Positions 25,469 to 34,387 are shown, counted from the first letter of the stretch. The stretch is DNA of 64,000 nt from Alphaproteobacteria bacterium (GCA_020442425.1 JAGRKB010000010.1:16873-80872); one strand, 5' to 3'. The notes: generated by a model from the letters alone, not told the origin. Numbers and translations are program-made.

Positions 25469-26233
25469 TCAGAACGGGAACAAAATGTCATAAAGTTGTG
25501 TCCCGTAACGAGGCTGTTGTACATCGGTAATTTGTCCGTTGCCGCCGTAAGATATTCTGGCCTCTGCAATCTGTTCATAAGAAACAGTGTTGCTGGTACT
25601 GATATCTTGCGGACGAACGATTCCGGCTAATTTCAAAACGCGGTTTTCGAAATTGACGCGAACTTCCTGCGACCCTTGAATGACCATATTTCCGTTGGGC
25701 AAAACCTGTGTCACAGTAGCCGCAAGCTTCATCTCGATCTTTTCTTTTCGGTCAGTTGCTCCGTCACCTTTATAAGAGGAATCCGCATCGGCACTTGTTA
25801 AGCTGGACGTGTTAAGGGTTTCAGGAAAAACCTGTGTCAACTGCGTCTCCATACCGAGCAAATTAGGAAGGGCGGCGCCTTCGGATGTTTTGCGAGAGCG
25901 GTCAGATGTGTTCTCCATTTTGCCTTTGTCATCAATATCAATCATAACTGTCATGATATCGCCAACAGTCTTGGCACGTTGATCTTTAAAGAACCCTTGC
26001 TGCGCACCAGTCCAAAGAGAGTTACCTCTCTTGGCTACAACTTGTGGCTCCGGCATGGGCATGCTTACGGGTCTGTAATCCTTTTGATAGGTTGGGTTGT
26101 TAATCGCGGATTGCGGAGGAGCTTCCCCGATATTCTTGACACGATCCACTGCAGAGCACGCAGTCAACGCAGTACCTGTCAGCGCGATCAGCAAGAATTT
26201 TCCTAACTGTTCTCTTGCTATATTCTGTTTCAT
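25469..26233 (-). CDS. flgH: Flagellar L-ring lipoprotein FlgH
   Basis: 254 residues from the ATG at 26233, which has AGGTGGG about six bases upstream; the frame is open seven codons further. The lipobox LTAC (about residue 26) marks an outer-membrane lipoprotein. SLWTGAQQGFFKDQRAKTVGD, then ITVMIDIDDKG-type and GNMVIQGSQEVRVNFENRVLKLAGIVRP-type patterns identify FlgH. It ends the minus-strand operon flgF-flgG-small protein-flgA-flgH and is followed by a terminator. Confidence 0.95.
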   Translation of the reverse strand: MKQNIAREQLGKFLLIALTGTALTACSAVDRVKNIGEAPPQSAINNPTYQKDYRPVSMPMPEPQVVAKRGNSLWTGAQQGFFKDQRAKTVGDIMTVMIDIDDKGKMENTSDRSRKTSEGAALPNLLGMETQLTQVFPETLNTSSLTSADADSSYKGDGATDRKEKIEMKLAATVTQVLPNGNMVIQGSQEVRVNFENRVLKLAGIVRPQDISTSNTVSYEQIAEARISYGGNGQITDVQQPRYGTQLYDILFPF

Positions 26234-26275
26234 GATTCCCACCTTTCTTGTCATTTTTGACTTATAAACTTGGTT

Positions 26276-27268
26276 CTATTGAACCTGTACCATCTTGTCG
26301 CCAACCACTTCGGCGCGCAAAGATTGATTACTGCTGAGATTTACAACACGGATCACATCGCCTTCGGCGCCGGGTTGCATTGCTTTTCCTTTTGCTGTGA
26401 GTTGTATGGCTCCGGCATTAAAGCGGATCAGGATTTCATCACCGCGATCCACCAATTGAGGAGAGATCAGCTCACGGCTTTTAACAGGCGCTCCGGCATC
26501 AACCATACGGGCAGGGGTTTTGCCGATCATAGCGTCCGGATCAGTGACCGTATCATATCCGATAGTACGGGCACTCACAGGAAGCCATTCAATGTCGGCA
26601 GCACCGATAATATCTCCAGCTTTGAGGGAGGATCTTAACACAGGAACGTTCTGGACCTTATCGATCACTCCACTCAAAGACAGGGTTTTAACAGGGTTGT
26701 CGGCATTTGGAGCTGCGACAACCGCAGTAAACACATCGCGTCCGGGAGTATAACTCAGGCTGGCCACTTCTATTGTTGCAGGAAGATCGCCTGCAAGGGT
26801 AATAGACGGCACAACATTACCGACACGCAATTCAAAATCACCGTTCACACCTTTGTCAGCCAAGGCGGCTTTCAAGATATCAGTAATCTGCTCGGAAGAA
26901 ATAGTTTGTGAGACGCGGGTCACCACAACCTGATCCATCGCAGACATCGGACGCCAGTCAATATCATAAAGAGTAGCGACACGCTTTAAAGTCGTGGCAT
27001 TGATAATCATGGTTTTACCAGGTAGGGGAGAGGCGCCCAAAACAGCATCTTGTCCTTGAGGAAGATCGGTAAACAAATCGCTCAGATGAACAACGCGATC
27101 ATTCACAGCGGCTTCAGCCTTTAATTCAGCCGCACTGGCAGACGGCATGTTGAGAAACAGATAAATCAGCGCATAACCAATACCGATCATCAGAGCGAGA
27201 CTCTTGAAGGTCAGTCTGCACATATAAAGGATACTCTGTTTGGTTTGTTCGATCTGGTATTTTGTCAT
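26276..27268 (-). CDS. flgA: Flagellar P-ring assembly chaperone FlgA
   Basis: 330 residues with an N-terminal hydrophobic segment (about 22-42) and a C-terminal SAF domain: VPVLRSSLKAGDIIGAADIEW, then GKTPARMVDAGAPVKSRELI and GDVIRVVNLSSNQSLRAEVV. FlgA helps FlgI polymerise in the periplasm. AGGGAAAAG lies before ATG. Longer than enterobacterial FlgA because of an extra N-terminal domain, common in alphaproteobacteria. Confidence 0.9.
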   Translation of the reverse strand: MTKYQIEQTKQSILYMCRLTFKSLALMIGIGYALIYLFLNMPSASAAELKAEAAVNDRVVHLSDLFTDLPQGQDAVLGASPLPGKTMIINATTLKRVATLYDIDWRPMSAMDQVVVTRVSQTISSEQITDILKAALADKGVNGDFELRVGNVVPSITLAGDLPATIEVASLSYTPGRDVFTAVVAAPNADNPVKTLSLSGVIDKVQNVPVLRSSLKAGDIIGAADIEWLPVSARTIGYDTVTDPDAMIGKTPARMVDAGAPVKSRELISPQLVDRGDEILIRFNAGAIQLTAKGKAMQPGAEGDVIRVVNLSSNQSLRAEVVGDKMVQVQ

Positions 27269-27325
27269 TTTACTTTTCCCTTACTCTTGAATTCCATTAA
27301 CGTTTTGTTAATCAATGAGACCAAA

Positions 27326-27508
27326 TTAGCCGATCAATCCTTGCAGCATGTCAGAGGCTTGAGCCAAACGGTCAAATGTTTCAAAAACAGTACCGGTTCC
27401 GCCTTCAACAAACACAACGACCACACCGGCAAGGCCGACAACGGTCAAAATGCTACGCAAGCTTTGAAAGACGATTTGAGATTCTGTCGTGTCAAATTCG
27501 AAATTCAT
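27326..27508 (-). CDS. Small single-pass membrane protein between flgG and flgA, 60 aa
   Basis: ATG at 27508 has a strong GAGAGG about nine bases upstream. The product starts acidic (MNFEFDTTES), then has one hydrophobic helix (about 20-34, LTVVGLAGVVVVFVE), then an amphipathic end. Located within a flagellar operon between flgG and flgA; family not recognised. An inverted repeat lies between it and flgG. Confidence 0.65.
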   Translation of the reverse strand: MNFEFDTTESQIVFQSLRSILTVVGLAGVVVVFVEGGTGTVFETFDRLAQASDMLQGLIG

Positions 27509-27571
27509 GATATTTACCTCTCTGTTACTCGTTGTTTTGGCCTTATCGGCTGTTTTTTCCTACCTTTTCAG

Positions 27572-27602
27572 TAATGCAAGAGCTGCGCCAACTCCTGCAT
27601 TA
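27572..27602. other. Inverted repeat between flgG and the 60-aa gene
   Basis: TAATGCAAGAG (27572-27582) and CTCCTGCATTA (27592-27602) pair with one mismatch. There is no T run after it on the minus strand, so it may be a stability or processing hairpin within the flgG operon transcript. Confidence 0.5.
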
Positions 27603-27616
27603 TGAATAATTATTTC

Positions 27617-28402
27617 TTATCGGAGCTGATTAACCGTATCCATCATCTCGTCAGAGGTGCTGATAACGTTGGAATTCATCTCATACGCTCTCTGTGCGGT
27701 AATCAGCAGGGTAATTTCCTTCACAGAATCCACGTTGGATTGCTCCAGCAACCCTTGGCGGAGGGTTCCGAGGTTATCGTCACCCGGAGCGCCGACAATG
27801 GCAGCTCCCGAAGCTTCGGTCTCAAGGAACATGGTATCTCCAACAGACTCCAGACCGGCCGGATTGACAAAGTTGGCAAGCTCGATCTGCCCTAAATTCT
27901 GCATATTGGTCTGTTGCGGCAACTGAGCAAGGACTTCACCGACCGTGTTAATCTCGAGAAAGATAGCATCAGGTGGAACGGTAATCCCCGGAAGAACGCG
28001 ATATCCTTCTGAGGTAACCAGTTCGCCGTCCTGATTTTTCTGGAAAGCGCCGGCGCGAGTATAAGCAGTATCACCATTCGGCAACTCGATCTGAAAAAAT
28101 CCGCGACCGTTAATCGCCAAATCCAGATCACCATCCGTAATCTGCAGAGTTCCTTGCTCGTGAGTACGATAGGTCGCAGACGGCTTAACCCCGAGCCCCA
28201 AAGACAATCCGGAAGGAACAATATTTCCGGCGGTAGAGGAGGTTGCCCCCGGCCGATTGATATGCTGATACATCAAGTCCTTGAACTCAAGCCGCTGTTT
28301 CTTGAAACCAGTCGTGGTCATGTTGGCGATATTGTTGGATATGGCATCCACATTCATCTGCTGCGCTAGCATGCCTGTTGCACCGATATCTAAAGCTCTC
28401 AT
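27617..28402 (-). CDS. flgG: Distal rod protein FlgG
   Basis: 261 residues, the standard FlgG length. The start MRALDIGATGMLAQQ, the ISNNIANMTTTGFKKQR motif, then GDLDLAINGRGFFQIELPNG, and the C-terminal SNVDSVKEITLLITAQRAYEMN-type helix are all canonical. FlgG builds the distal rod through the P- and L-rings. It follows flgF on the same strand. Confidence 0.97.
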   Translation of the reverse strand: MRALDIGATGMLAQQMNVDAISNNIANMTTTGFKKQRLEFKDLMYQHINRPGATSSTAGNIVPSGLSLGLGVKPSATYRTHEQGTLQITDGDLDLAINGRGFFQIELPNGDTAYTRAGAFQKNQDGELVTSEGYRVLPGITVPPDAIFLEINTVGEVLAQLPQQTNMQNLGQIELANFVNPAGLESVGDTMFLETEASGAAIVGAPGDDNLGTLRQGLLEQSNVDSVKEITLLITAQRAYEMNSNVISTSDEMMDTVNQLR

Positions 28403-28464
28403 CTTTTTTCTCCTTTAGGTCTTACCCAATTCATTTATCTATTACTGTTGTTTGTCCGAAGTTT

Positions 28465-29199
28465 TTAAGCTGATCTCTCAGCCAGTTTTTTAATGGCATT
28501 CACTTGACGTTCATGCTCGTTATTAATCATCCGCATAGTGGATTGGTAGGTTCTCAGGATATCAATCATGCGGGTCATTTCCTGAACCGGATTGACGTTT
28601 GATCCTTCCAGAAACCCTTGTTTCATAATGGTTTCCGTTGCCGCCCGACCTTCCTCTTTCGAAGAGTACAAGCCGTTTCCGGCAGGGGTGAGGGATTGAA
28701 TATTTTCGAATTCAACGACAGAAATACGACCGATAATGTTTCCGTCCGCAGAAACATCTCCGCTATCTGTAATCACAACTTCTCTTGAGCCTGCCGGTAT
28801 GGCAATCGGATTGCCACCTGGCCCTGAAACCAGAAATCCGGCAGAAGTAATCAACTCGCTATTGCCATTCAGGGCAAAATCTCCACCGCGTGTATATTGA
28901 ATGTCACCGCTCGGCGCCATAACTTCAATAAAGCCAGGCCCCATCAGGGCTACATCATAGGTTCCGCCGGTCGCAGAAACAGAACCGGGGGCGGTCGTAT
29001 CATATTGCCCCATATCATGAACCATCGACAAAGAATCTTGGCCAGTATAACCGCTGCTTTTCGCGATATATTCTTCAAACATCGGGTTTTGCGCCCGATA
29101 TCCGGAGGTGTTGGCGTTGGCAACATTGTTGGCGACCATACTCATGGCATGATCCAGAACAAGCTGCCTCGACAATCCGACATATAAACTGTTTTCCAT
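28465..29199 (-). CDS. flgF: Proximal rod protein FlgF
   Basis: 244 residues: MENSLYVGLSRQLVLDHAM, then VANNVANANTSGYRAQNP, GTYDVALMGPGFIEVMAPSG, and a C-terminal EGSNVNPVQEMTRMIDILR helix. These place it as FlgF, first gene of the flgF-flgG-flgA-flgH operon. A sigma-54 site lies 78 bases upstream. Confidence 0.95.
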   Translation of the reverse strand: MENSLYVGLSRQLVLDHAMSMVANNVANANTSGYRAQNPMFEEYIAKSSGYTGQDSLSMVHDMGQYDTTAPGSVSATGGTYDVALMGPGFIEVMAPSGDIQYTRGGDFALNGNSELITSAGFLVSGPGGNPIAIPAGSREVVITDSGDVSADGNIIGRISVVEFENIQSLTPAGNGLYSSKEEGRAATETIMKQGFLEGSNVNPVQEMTRMIDILRTYQSTMRMINNEHERQVNAIKKLAERSA

Positions 29200-29276
29200 C
29201 GTATCTTCCTTTTCCCTTTTCCCTGTCCGCCAAGGCCATTTCTAAAATGCAGCCTTTTCGGCTCAACAGGTGTATT

Positions 29277-29291
29277 GCGAAACCCGTGCCA
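29277..29291 (-). promoter_or_regulatory. Sigma-54 promoter of flgF-flgG-flgA-flgH
   Basis: On the minus strand TGGCACGGGTTTCGC, with GG and GC ten bases apart, preceded by T and followed by AA. The flgF start is 78 bases downstream. Confidence 0.78.
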
Positions 29292-29533
29292 ACCCGCATT
29301 TGGTAGATGAAAATACAGAAAATCAGGGTGTTAGAGCGATATTCTGTTTGCATTCTGACTGCTCTATAATCAAAGAAGCGTAAGAAAAATATCTTTTGTA
29401 GGGTGGGGCATATGGTTATGACTATGCAATATTTACCCTAATGCAGGGCCAAGCGGCATTTTTTTCCCCCTAATGAAAAAGTACAAAGGCAGAAAAATTC
29501 TCCACAGGGGCAATAGGATAGTGAATAAGCGGT

Positions 29534-29562
29534 TTGAACAGTTCTTGCTGCTTCTATAGAAT
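29534..29562 (+). promoter_or_regulatory. Sigma-70-like promoter for fliL-fliM
   Basis: TTGAAC (29534-29539) and TAGAAT (29557-29562) with a 17-base spacer, about 125 bases before fliL. Confidence 0.5.
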
Positions 29563-29687
29563 AAGAAAATCAGTGATTCCCTTCGGGATTTCCCTTCGGA
29601 ATTTCCTTTGTGAGTTTCTATGCAGGCCTATCGGCCTATTATCACGACGAAAACGGAGCAATTTGAAATAGATTTGGAAGTGACTTT

Positions 29688-30275
29688 ATGAGCGAAGAAG
29701 AAGCCGATAAAGAAGAAGCCGGTGTATTAGGCGAATCTGGTGACGTAGAGCCGATTGAAGAAGGCGGCTCAAAGAACAAAATGATTTTGATGATTGCTAT
29801 CCCTATTGTCTTATTGTTGGCTGGGGGCGCTGGCCTCTATTTCACAGGAACGCTGGATAAGCTGCTAGGCAAGGAAGAAGCTACAACCGAAGAGCACGGC
29901 GAAAGTGACGGCGAGGGCGAGCATGGAGAAGCGGCGGGCGAAGGAGAACACGGCGAAGGCGGCCACTCGGCCAGCACAGTCTTTATGAAGATCCCCGACC
30001 TGATTGTAAACCTGACCAGCACAGGACAGCCCCGATATTTGCGCCTTTCAATTCAATTGGAGCTTGCAAGTGAAGAAGATATGAAAAAGGTCGAGATGGT
30101 TATGCCGCGCGTCATTGACCAATTCCAGACCTATCTAAGAGAGCTGCGCGTTGAGGACTTGCGCGGCTCCAAAGGAATTTATCGTCTACAAATGGAATTA
30201 CTGGCGCGTGTCAATGCCGCAGCCTATCCGGTCGAGGTCAAAGATGTGCTTTTCCAGGAAATTCTGATACAATAA
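29688..30275 (+). CDS. fliL: Flagellar basal-body-associated protein FliL
   Basis: 195 residues: acidic cytoplasmic start, one membrane segment (about 32-54, MILMIAIPIVLLLAGGAGLY), a Glu/Gly/His-rich linker (about 62-92), then the FliL periplasmic domain (VFMKIPDLIVNLTSTGQPRYLRLSIQLEL-type pattern; ends YPVEVKDVLFQEILIQ). FliL surrounds the stator and affects torque. It precedes fliM by 101 bases. Confidence 0.93.
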   Translation: MSEEEADKEEAGVLGESGDVEPIEEGGSKNKMILMIAIPIVLLLAGGAGLYFTGTLDKLLGKEEATTEEHGESDGEGEHGEAAGEGEHGEGGHSASTVFMKIPDLIVNLTSTGQPRYLRLSIQLELASEEDMKKVEMVMPRVIDQFQTYLRELRVEDLRGSKGIYRLQMELLARVNAAAYPVEVKDVLFQEILIQ

Positions 30276-30376
30276 CCATAAAAATAAGGATCTGGCCTGT
30301 TTCTTGTATATAGAGTCCCAAGAAGTAGAAAAGATTTTAAAAAACAAAGAGATGTTACCGGAAGGATGATCTGCTG

Positions 30377-31501
30377 ATGAGTGAAACAGATCAGATGAGT
30401 GAAGAAGAGCGCCGTATGATGGAGGAATGGGAATCCATGTCCGGAGACGGTGGTGATTCCGGCGCTGCTGCTGCTGCAGATTTGGCCATGGATGAGGTTC
30501 CGTCTGTATCCGCAGGCGGCGGCGATGAAGAAGGGCCGGGCGGCGCCAGAATTCTTAACCAAGCGGAGATTGACTCCCTTTTGGGATTTGATAGCGATGG
30601 CCCCGAAGAAGAAACATCGGGCGTAATGGCGCTGATTAATGCAGCGCTTGTCAACTACGAACGTCTGCCGATGTTGGATATTGTCTTTGACCGCTTGGTC
30701 AGATTGATGTCAACCTCGTTGCGTAACCTGACCTCTGATAACGTGGAAGTTTCTCTCGACCAGATTTCAACAGTGCGCTTTGGTGATTACCTCAACTCGA
30801 TTCCGCTGCCTGCGATGCTGACAGTCTTTAAAGCAGAAGAATGGGACAATAACGGCTTGATCGTGGTGGACAGTGCTTTGATCTACTCCGTTGTGGATGT
30901 TTTGCTGGGCGGTAGAAAAGGAACGCCATCCATCCGTGTTGAAGGGCGTCCCTACACAACCATCGAAACCAAACTGGTTGAGCGGATGCTGAATGTGACT
31001 TTACACGATATGTCCACAGCCTTTGACCCATTGTCGCCTGTTAGCTTTAAACTGGAAAATATTGAAACAAACCCGCGTTTTGCCGCTATCACTCAGGCCG
31101 GAAATGCTTGTGTTCTGGTTCGGATGCGCATTGACATGGGTGACCGTGGCGGACGGATTGAAATCCTGATCCCATACGCAACTTTGGAGCCTGTTCGCGA
31201 ACTCTTGCTGCAAATGTTCATGGGCGAGAAATTCGGACGGGACTCGATTTGGGAAACCCACTTGACCAACGAACTTTATTTGACCGATGTCCACTTGCAA
31301 GCCGTCATGGGCGAAAAAACTGTGATGCTCAGAGATATGCTGAATTGGAAAAAAGGAACATTGCTGATGTTCAACACCAAGCCAAGCGACGAGATTGAAA
31401 TGCGCTGTGGAGACTTCACAATGTTTGCAGGCCCGATGGGGCAAAAAGAAGGCAATATAGCCGTACGAATAGAAAAATATATTCCGCCTGAAAAAGAGTA
31501 A
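30377..31501 (+). CDS. fliM: Flagellar motor switch protein FliM
   Basis: 374 residues. The CheY-binding peptide normally at the extreme N-terminus is at about 60-71 (LNQAEIDSLLGF), after an acidic, Ala/Gly-rich extension. The CheC-like middle domain (NYERLPMLDIVFDRLVRLMS) and a C-terminal SpoA domain follow. FliM with FliG and FliN forms the C-ring and receives phospho-CheY. The longer N-terminal extension is common in related alphaproteobacteria but moves the CheY site inward. Confidence 0.95.
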   Translation: MSETDQMSEEERRMMEEWESMSGDGGDSGAAAAADLAMDEVPSVSAGGGDEEGPGGARILNQAEIDSLLGFDSDGPEEETSGVMALINAALVNYERLPMLDIVFDRLVRLMSTSLRNLTSDNVEVSLDQISTVRFGDYLNSIPLPAMLTVFKAEEWDNNGLIVVDSALIYSVVDVLLGGRKGTPSIRVEGRPYTTIETKLVERMLNVTLHDMSTAFDPLSPVSFKLENIETNPRFAAITQAGNACVLVRMRIDMGDRGGRIEILIPYATLEPVRELLLQMFMGEKFGRDSIWETHLTNELYLTDVHLQAVMGEKTVMLRDMLNWKKGTLLMFNTKPSDEIEMRCGDFTMFAGPMGQKEGNIAVRIEKYIPPEKE

Positions 31502-31550
31502 GCAGGGGGAAGGCAATGCGTAACCAGATAGTAAAAAAAGAAAGTCTACC

Positions 31551-32192
31551 ATGTCCGGGTTGATGTTGGGATTTGATCTAATAATTATCGCGATGCTAGG
31601 CGCGACGATTTTTTATGCCGTGCGTTTAAGCAAACATCTCAGCATCTTCAGATCAAACCGCTCGGAAATGGAACGTCTGATCCGCGAGCTTTCCATGCAG
31701 ATCACGCGCGCTCAAGAAGGAATTTCTACCCTTGACGAAATCTCGTCCACCACCGGAGATGATTTGAGAAAGATGGTCGCCAAAGCCCAAGGCTTATGCG
31801 ATGAACTCTCTCTTATGACAGAAGCCGGAGACTCACTGGCAGAACGTTTGGAAAAGCTGGCCACAAAAAATAGAGAAATTGCAGATGATATCGGACAAAA
31901 CGTTGTAGGGTCAGTCTACCCTGGGCAACGCAGCTCCCGTTTATCTTCATCATCTCACGTGACACCATCCTCTTCCTCCTCCTCTTCAGCGTCTTCTTCC
32001 CGTTACGAAGAAACTCTATCCAAAGCTGATAAGAAACGCGTTATTCCGTCACTGGAGCCGTCCTTTGCAATCCGTGATCCGGACTATGAGGGATCGGCGC
32101 CTGACAGTTTTGATGATAGCGATGATGATTCTTTTCTAAGCAAGGCAGAAAAAGAATTGGCCGCAGCTCTAAAGGGTCGCACCAATAAATAA
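31551..32192 (+). CDS. DUF6468-type flagellar-locus membrane protein
   Basis: 213 residues: one membrane segment at the start (about 6-24, LGFDLIIIAMLGATIFYAVRL), then a conserved coiled coil (about 30-110, with MERLIRELSMQITRAQEGI), a Ser-rich linker, and an acidic C-terminus. I place it in the alphaproteobacterial DUF6468 group, found between fliM and motE/cheY genes; function unknown. It lies 49 bases after fliM, in the fliL-fliM operon. Confidence 0.7.
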   Translation: MSGLMLGFDLIIIAMLGATIFYAVRLSKHLSIFRSNRSEMERLIRELSMQITRAQEGISTLDEISSTTGDDLRKMVAKAQGLCDELSLMTEAGDSLAERLEKLATKNREIADDIGQNVVGSVYPGQRSSRLSSSSHVTPSSSSSSSASSSRYEETLSKADKKRVIPSLEPSFAIRDPDYEGSAPDSFDDSDDDSFLSKAEKELAAALKGRTNK

Positions 32193-32216
32193 TAAAACGT
32201 TAGGATAAATATTGAG

Positions 32217-33014
32217 ATGAAATCTGGTCTCGGAAAAAAATTATTTGCCAAACTCCGCCTGTTACCGATTTTAATTGCGGTAGCCTCCCTTGCATTCATT
32301 GTAAGGGTAGGGGATGCCGTAGTCACAATGCGTGATCTATCAGGATCGGCCTTCGCAGAAGAAAAAGCCGAGAACCACGAAACTCCTGAAGAACCCGTAA
32401 AAGCCTTGGACAGCTCGGCAGAGGCTCAAGGAACCCAGCCCTCTAACGATCATCTGGCATCTTCAGACGAAGGGCAAGGAGTAGATGGTCTGGGGCCTGA
32501 CGATATTAAAGTTCCGTCTATGGCACCGAATGAACCGGAAGATATAGATGTCGATGTCATGAAGAAATGGGAAGACGCCAACGATATCGACACAGAATAT
32601 TCCGAAATCAAACAGGACATGTATAAGGAGCTGGTCGAACGCCGCCGTTTGCTGGATGAACGGGAACAGACTTTGGAAAAGCGTGAAGCTTTGCTGGATG
32701 CCGCAGAAAAAGAACTGGATCGCAAATATAAGGAAATGACCGGCATGCGCGACGAAATCCAGTCTCTATTAAAGATGCAGTCCAAAGAAGAAGAAGCGCG
32801 GATGGATTCGCTGGTGAAAATTTATACCGGTATGAAACCAAAAGACGCCGCTCGTATTTTCAATACTCTGGATATGGATATTCTGGTGGACGTCATCGGT
32901 CGTATGCCGGAGAAGAAATCAGCCCCTATTTTGGCAGGGATGGATGCCGACCGCGCTCGGGCTCTCACAACATTATTGGCAGAGCAAAAGAAACTTCCGG
33001 AAATTCCACAATAA
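32217..33014 (+). CDS. MotE-like protein with MgtE N-terminal-type domain
   Basis: 265 residues: N-terminal membrane anchor/signal (about 12-30), acidic linker, long coiled coil (about 125-190, REQTLEKREALLDAAEKEL), then an MgtE intracellular N-like helical domain (about 198-262: YTGMKPKDAARIFNTLDMDI, IGRMPEKKSAPILAGMDADRA). This is the layout of MotE, the periplasmic chaperone of MotC in Rhizobiales, and of related flagellar-locus proteins. motC is not visible, so its partner is unknown. 24 bases after the DUF6468 gene, same operon. Confidence 0.75.
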   Translation: MKSGLGKKLFAKLRLLPILIAVASLAFIVRVGDAVVTMRDLSGSAFAEEKAENHETPEEPVKALDSSAEAQGTQPSNDHLASSDEGQGVDGLGPDDIKVPSMAPNEPEDIDVDVMKKWEDANDIDTEYSEIKQDMYKELVERRRLLDEREQTLEKREALLDAAEKELDRKYKEMTGMRDEIQSLLKMQSKEEEARMDSLVKIYTGMKPKDAARIFNTLDMDILVDVIGRMPEKKSAPILAGMDADRARALTTLLAEQKKLPEIPQ

Positions 33015-33253
33015 CAAAGGCCTGTCATAGATACGTATGCAAATTTCGGTCTCGGAGACTATTAAACCGGTACGAAATTGGGTAGGATAGAGACCTAAAT
33101 CTGTGTGTCCCTGAGTTATAGACAGAACTAAGTATTTTATTAATCTTTTCGTGAAATTATGAGCATCTGAACAGGCGATTACGCCTGAAAACTAACAATT
33201 GAAACTAACAATTCTGATACGATTTCAAGTATCACTTTCTAAGGAGCATAGAA
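33015..33253. other. cheY upstream region with hairpin and tandem repeat
   Basis: 239 bases without a gene. A perfect hairpin CAGGCG-ATTA-CGCCTG (33172-33187) is followed at once by two near-identical 13-14 base units of the form GAAACTAACAATT (33187-33213), then the SD AAGGAG before cheY. Further up is GTCTC-G-GAGAC. These could be protein- or RNA-level regulatory elements. Confidence 0.55.
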
Positions 33254-33640
33254 ATGTCCGTTGATAAGAATATGAACGTCCTCATCGTAGACGATTACAA
33301 AACCATGCTACGTATTATCGGCAACCTGTTGAAACAACTGGGGTTTAACAATGTAGACGAAGCCACGGATGGAACGATGGCTCTGGAGATGTTTAAAAAT
33401 AAGGATTACGGACTGGTAATCTCCGACTGGAACATGGAACCAATGTCAGGCCTTGATTTGCTGAAACAGGTTCGTACCTTGCCGGCCAATGCAAACGTTC
33501 CTTTTGTGATGGTGACCGCAGAAAGCAAAACAGAAAACGTAATTGCAGCCAAACAAGCTGGCGTTAGCAACTACATTGTGAAGCCGTTCAACGCAGAAAC
33601 GCTAAAAACCAAATTGGTTACTGTACTGGGTGATTTCTAA
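33254..33640 (+). CDS. cheY: Chemotaxis response regulator CheY
   Basis: 128 residues, single receiver domain. Acid pocket Asp13/Asp14, phosphoacceptor Asp58 (VISDWNMEP), Thr88 (MVTAES) and Lys110 (IVKPF) are all present. It would carry the signal from CheA to FliM and be dephosphorylated by CheZ, encoded next. SD AAGGAG is ideal. cheA is not in the window. Confidence 0.93.
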   Translation: MSVDKNMNVLIVDDYKTMLRIIGNLLKQLGFNNVDEATDGTMALEMFKNKDYGLVISDWNMEPMSGLDLLKQVRTLPANANVPFVMVTAESKTENVIAAKQAGVSNYIVKPFNAETLKTKLVTVLGDF

Positions 33641-33674
33641 TCCTAATATCATCGATCTGGGAAGGGAAGAGGAT

Positions 33675-34271
33675 ATGGAAACCTCTAACAAAGAAATTCG
33701 CCGCGATAAGGTCATAAACCTGATTAACTCTGTTATCGAAAAGGTTGGGGCTCAGGGGGAAATATCTCGAGAACATATCTATGACGAACTTAAAAGTTTG
33801 CACGATATTATTGAGGCAACACGTTCGGAAATCAACGCAACGCGGGCCACGGATATTTCCGGAACACATATTCCAACGGCAACAGATGAACTAGACGCCG
33901 TGGTTGAGGCAACAGAAGTGGCCACAGGCACGATTATGGATTCTTGCGAAGCTGTAACTGAATATGCAGAAAATCTTGATCCGGCGCATAAAGATTTTTT
34001 GGTCGGTGAAATTACGAAAATTCTCGAAGCCTGTACCTTTCAGGACATCACAGGACAACGGATTACCAAGGTTGTCAAAAGCTTGAAAACAATTGATGAG
34101 AAAGTAAATCATCTTCTGGAAGTGTTAGGCGACAAATTGCCGACACACACCGACGCTACGGAAGCCGAGGATACAAGATCCGGAGACGAAAAACTTCTCA
34201 ATGGCCCTCAAATGGCAGACAAAGCCATTTCTCAAGATGAAATCGACAAGCTCCTCGAAGATTTATTTTAA
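33675..34271 (+). CDS. cheZ: CheY-phosphate phosphatase CheZ
   Basis: 198 residues from ATG 33675 (213 from a GTG at 33630 overlapping cheY). Long helices with the catalytic region EACTFQDITGQRITKV (the CheZ signature with Asp and Gln that attack CheY-P), and a C-terminal tail SQDEIDKLLEDLF that resembles the CheY-binding peptide of FliM. CheZ speeds dephosphorylation of CheY. It is uncommon in alphaproteobacteria and usual where flagella are polar. A terminator follows. Confidence 0.88.
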   Translation: METSNKEIRRDKVINLINSVIEKVGAQGEISREHIYDELKSLHDIIEATRSEINATRATDISGTHIPTATDELDAVVEATEVATGTIMDSCEAVTEYAENLDPAHKDFLVGEITKILEACTFQDITGQRITKVVKSLKTIDEKVNHLLEVLGDKLPTHTDATEAEDTRSGDEKLLNGPQMADKAISQDEIDKLLEDLF

Positions 34272-34305
34272 GGGCCTCAAAAAACAAGAGACAATAAATG
34301 GAATT

Positions 34306-34331
34306 AACCCCTTATATTTTGGGGGTTTTTT
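34306..34331 (+). terminator. Rho-independent terminator after cheZ
   Basis: AACCCC (34306-34311) pairs with GGGGTT (34322-34327), followed by six T residues. It decides the start of the next gene: an ATG at 34298 would lie before the terminator, so the ATG at 34388 is preferred. Confidence 0.8.
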
Positions 34332-34387
34332 CGTTTTGGAGCAGGGGTCTTATTGCTCTGATCCAAGAGCTGTGGCACTTTCAGTAT

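Larger units (their letters stand above)
29200..29687. other. 488-bp divergent control region between flgF and fliL
   Basis: No gene seen. It holds the flgF sigma-54 site on the minus strand and a sigma-70-like promoter for fliL on the plus strand. A duplicated TTCCCTTCGG (29577-29586 and 29590-29599) lies in the fliL leader. Confidence 0.6.

Noticed and set aside
24764..25530. Open frames on both strands across the repeat cluster
   Set aside because: They are produced by GC-rich palindromes and have no proper start signals.
29409..29423. Possible sigma-54 site before fliL (TGGTTATGACTATGC)
   Set aside because: Spacing is right, but only GG and GC match the consensus.
34298..34387. Longer start for the TPR protein at ATG 34298
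   Set aside because: The cheZ terminator lies inside this extension, and the signal peptide begins at 34388.
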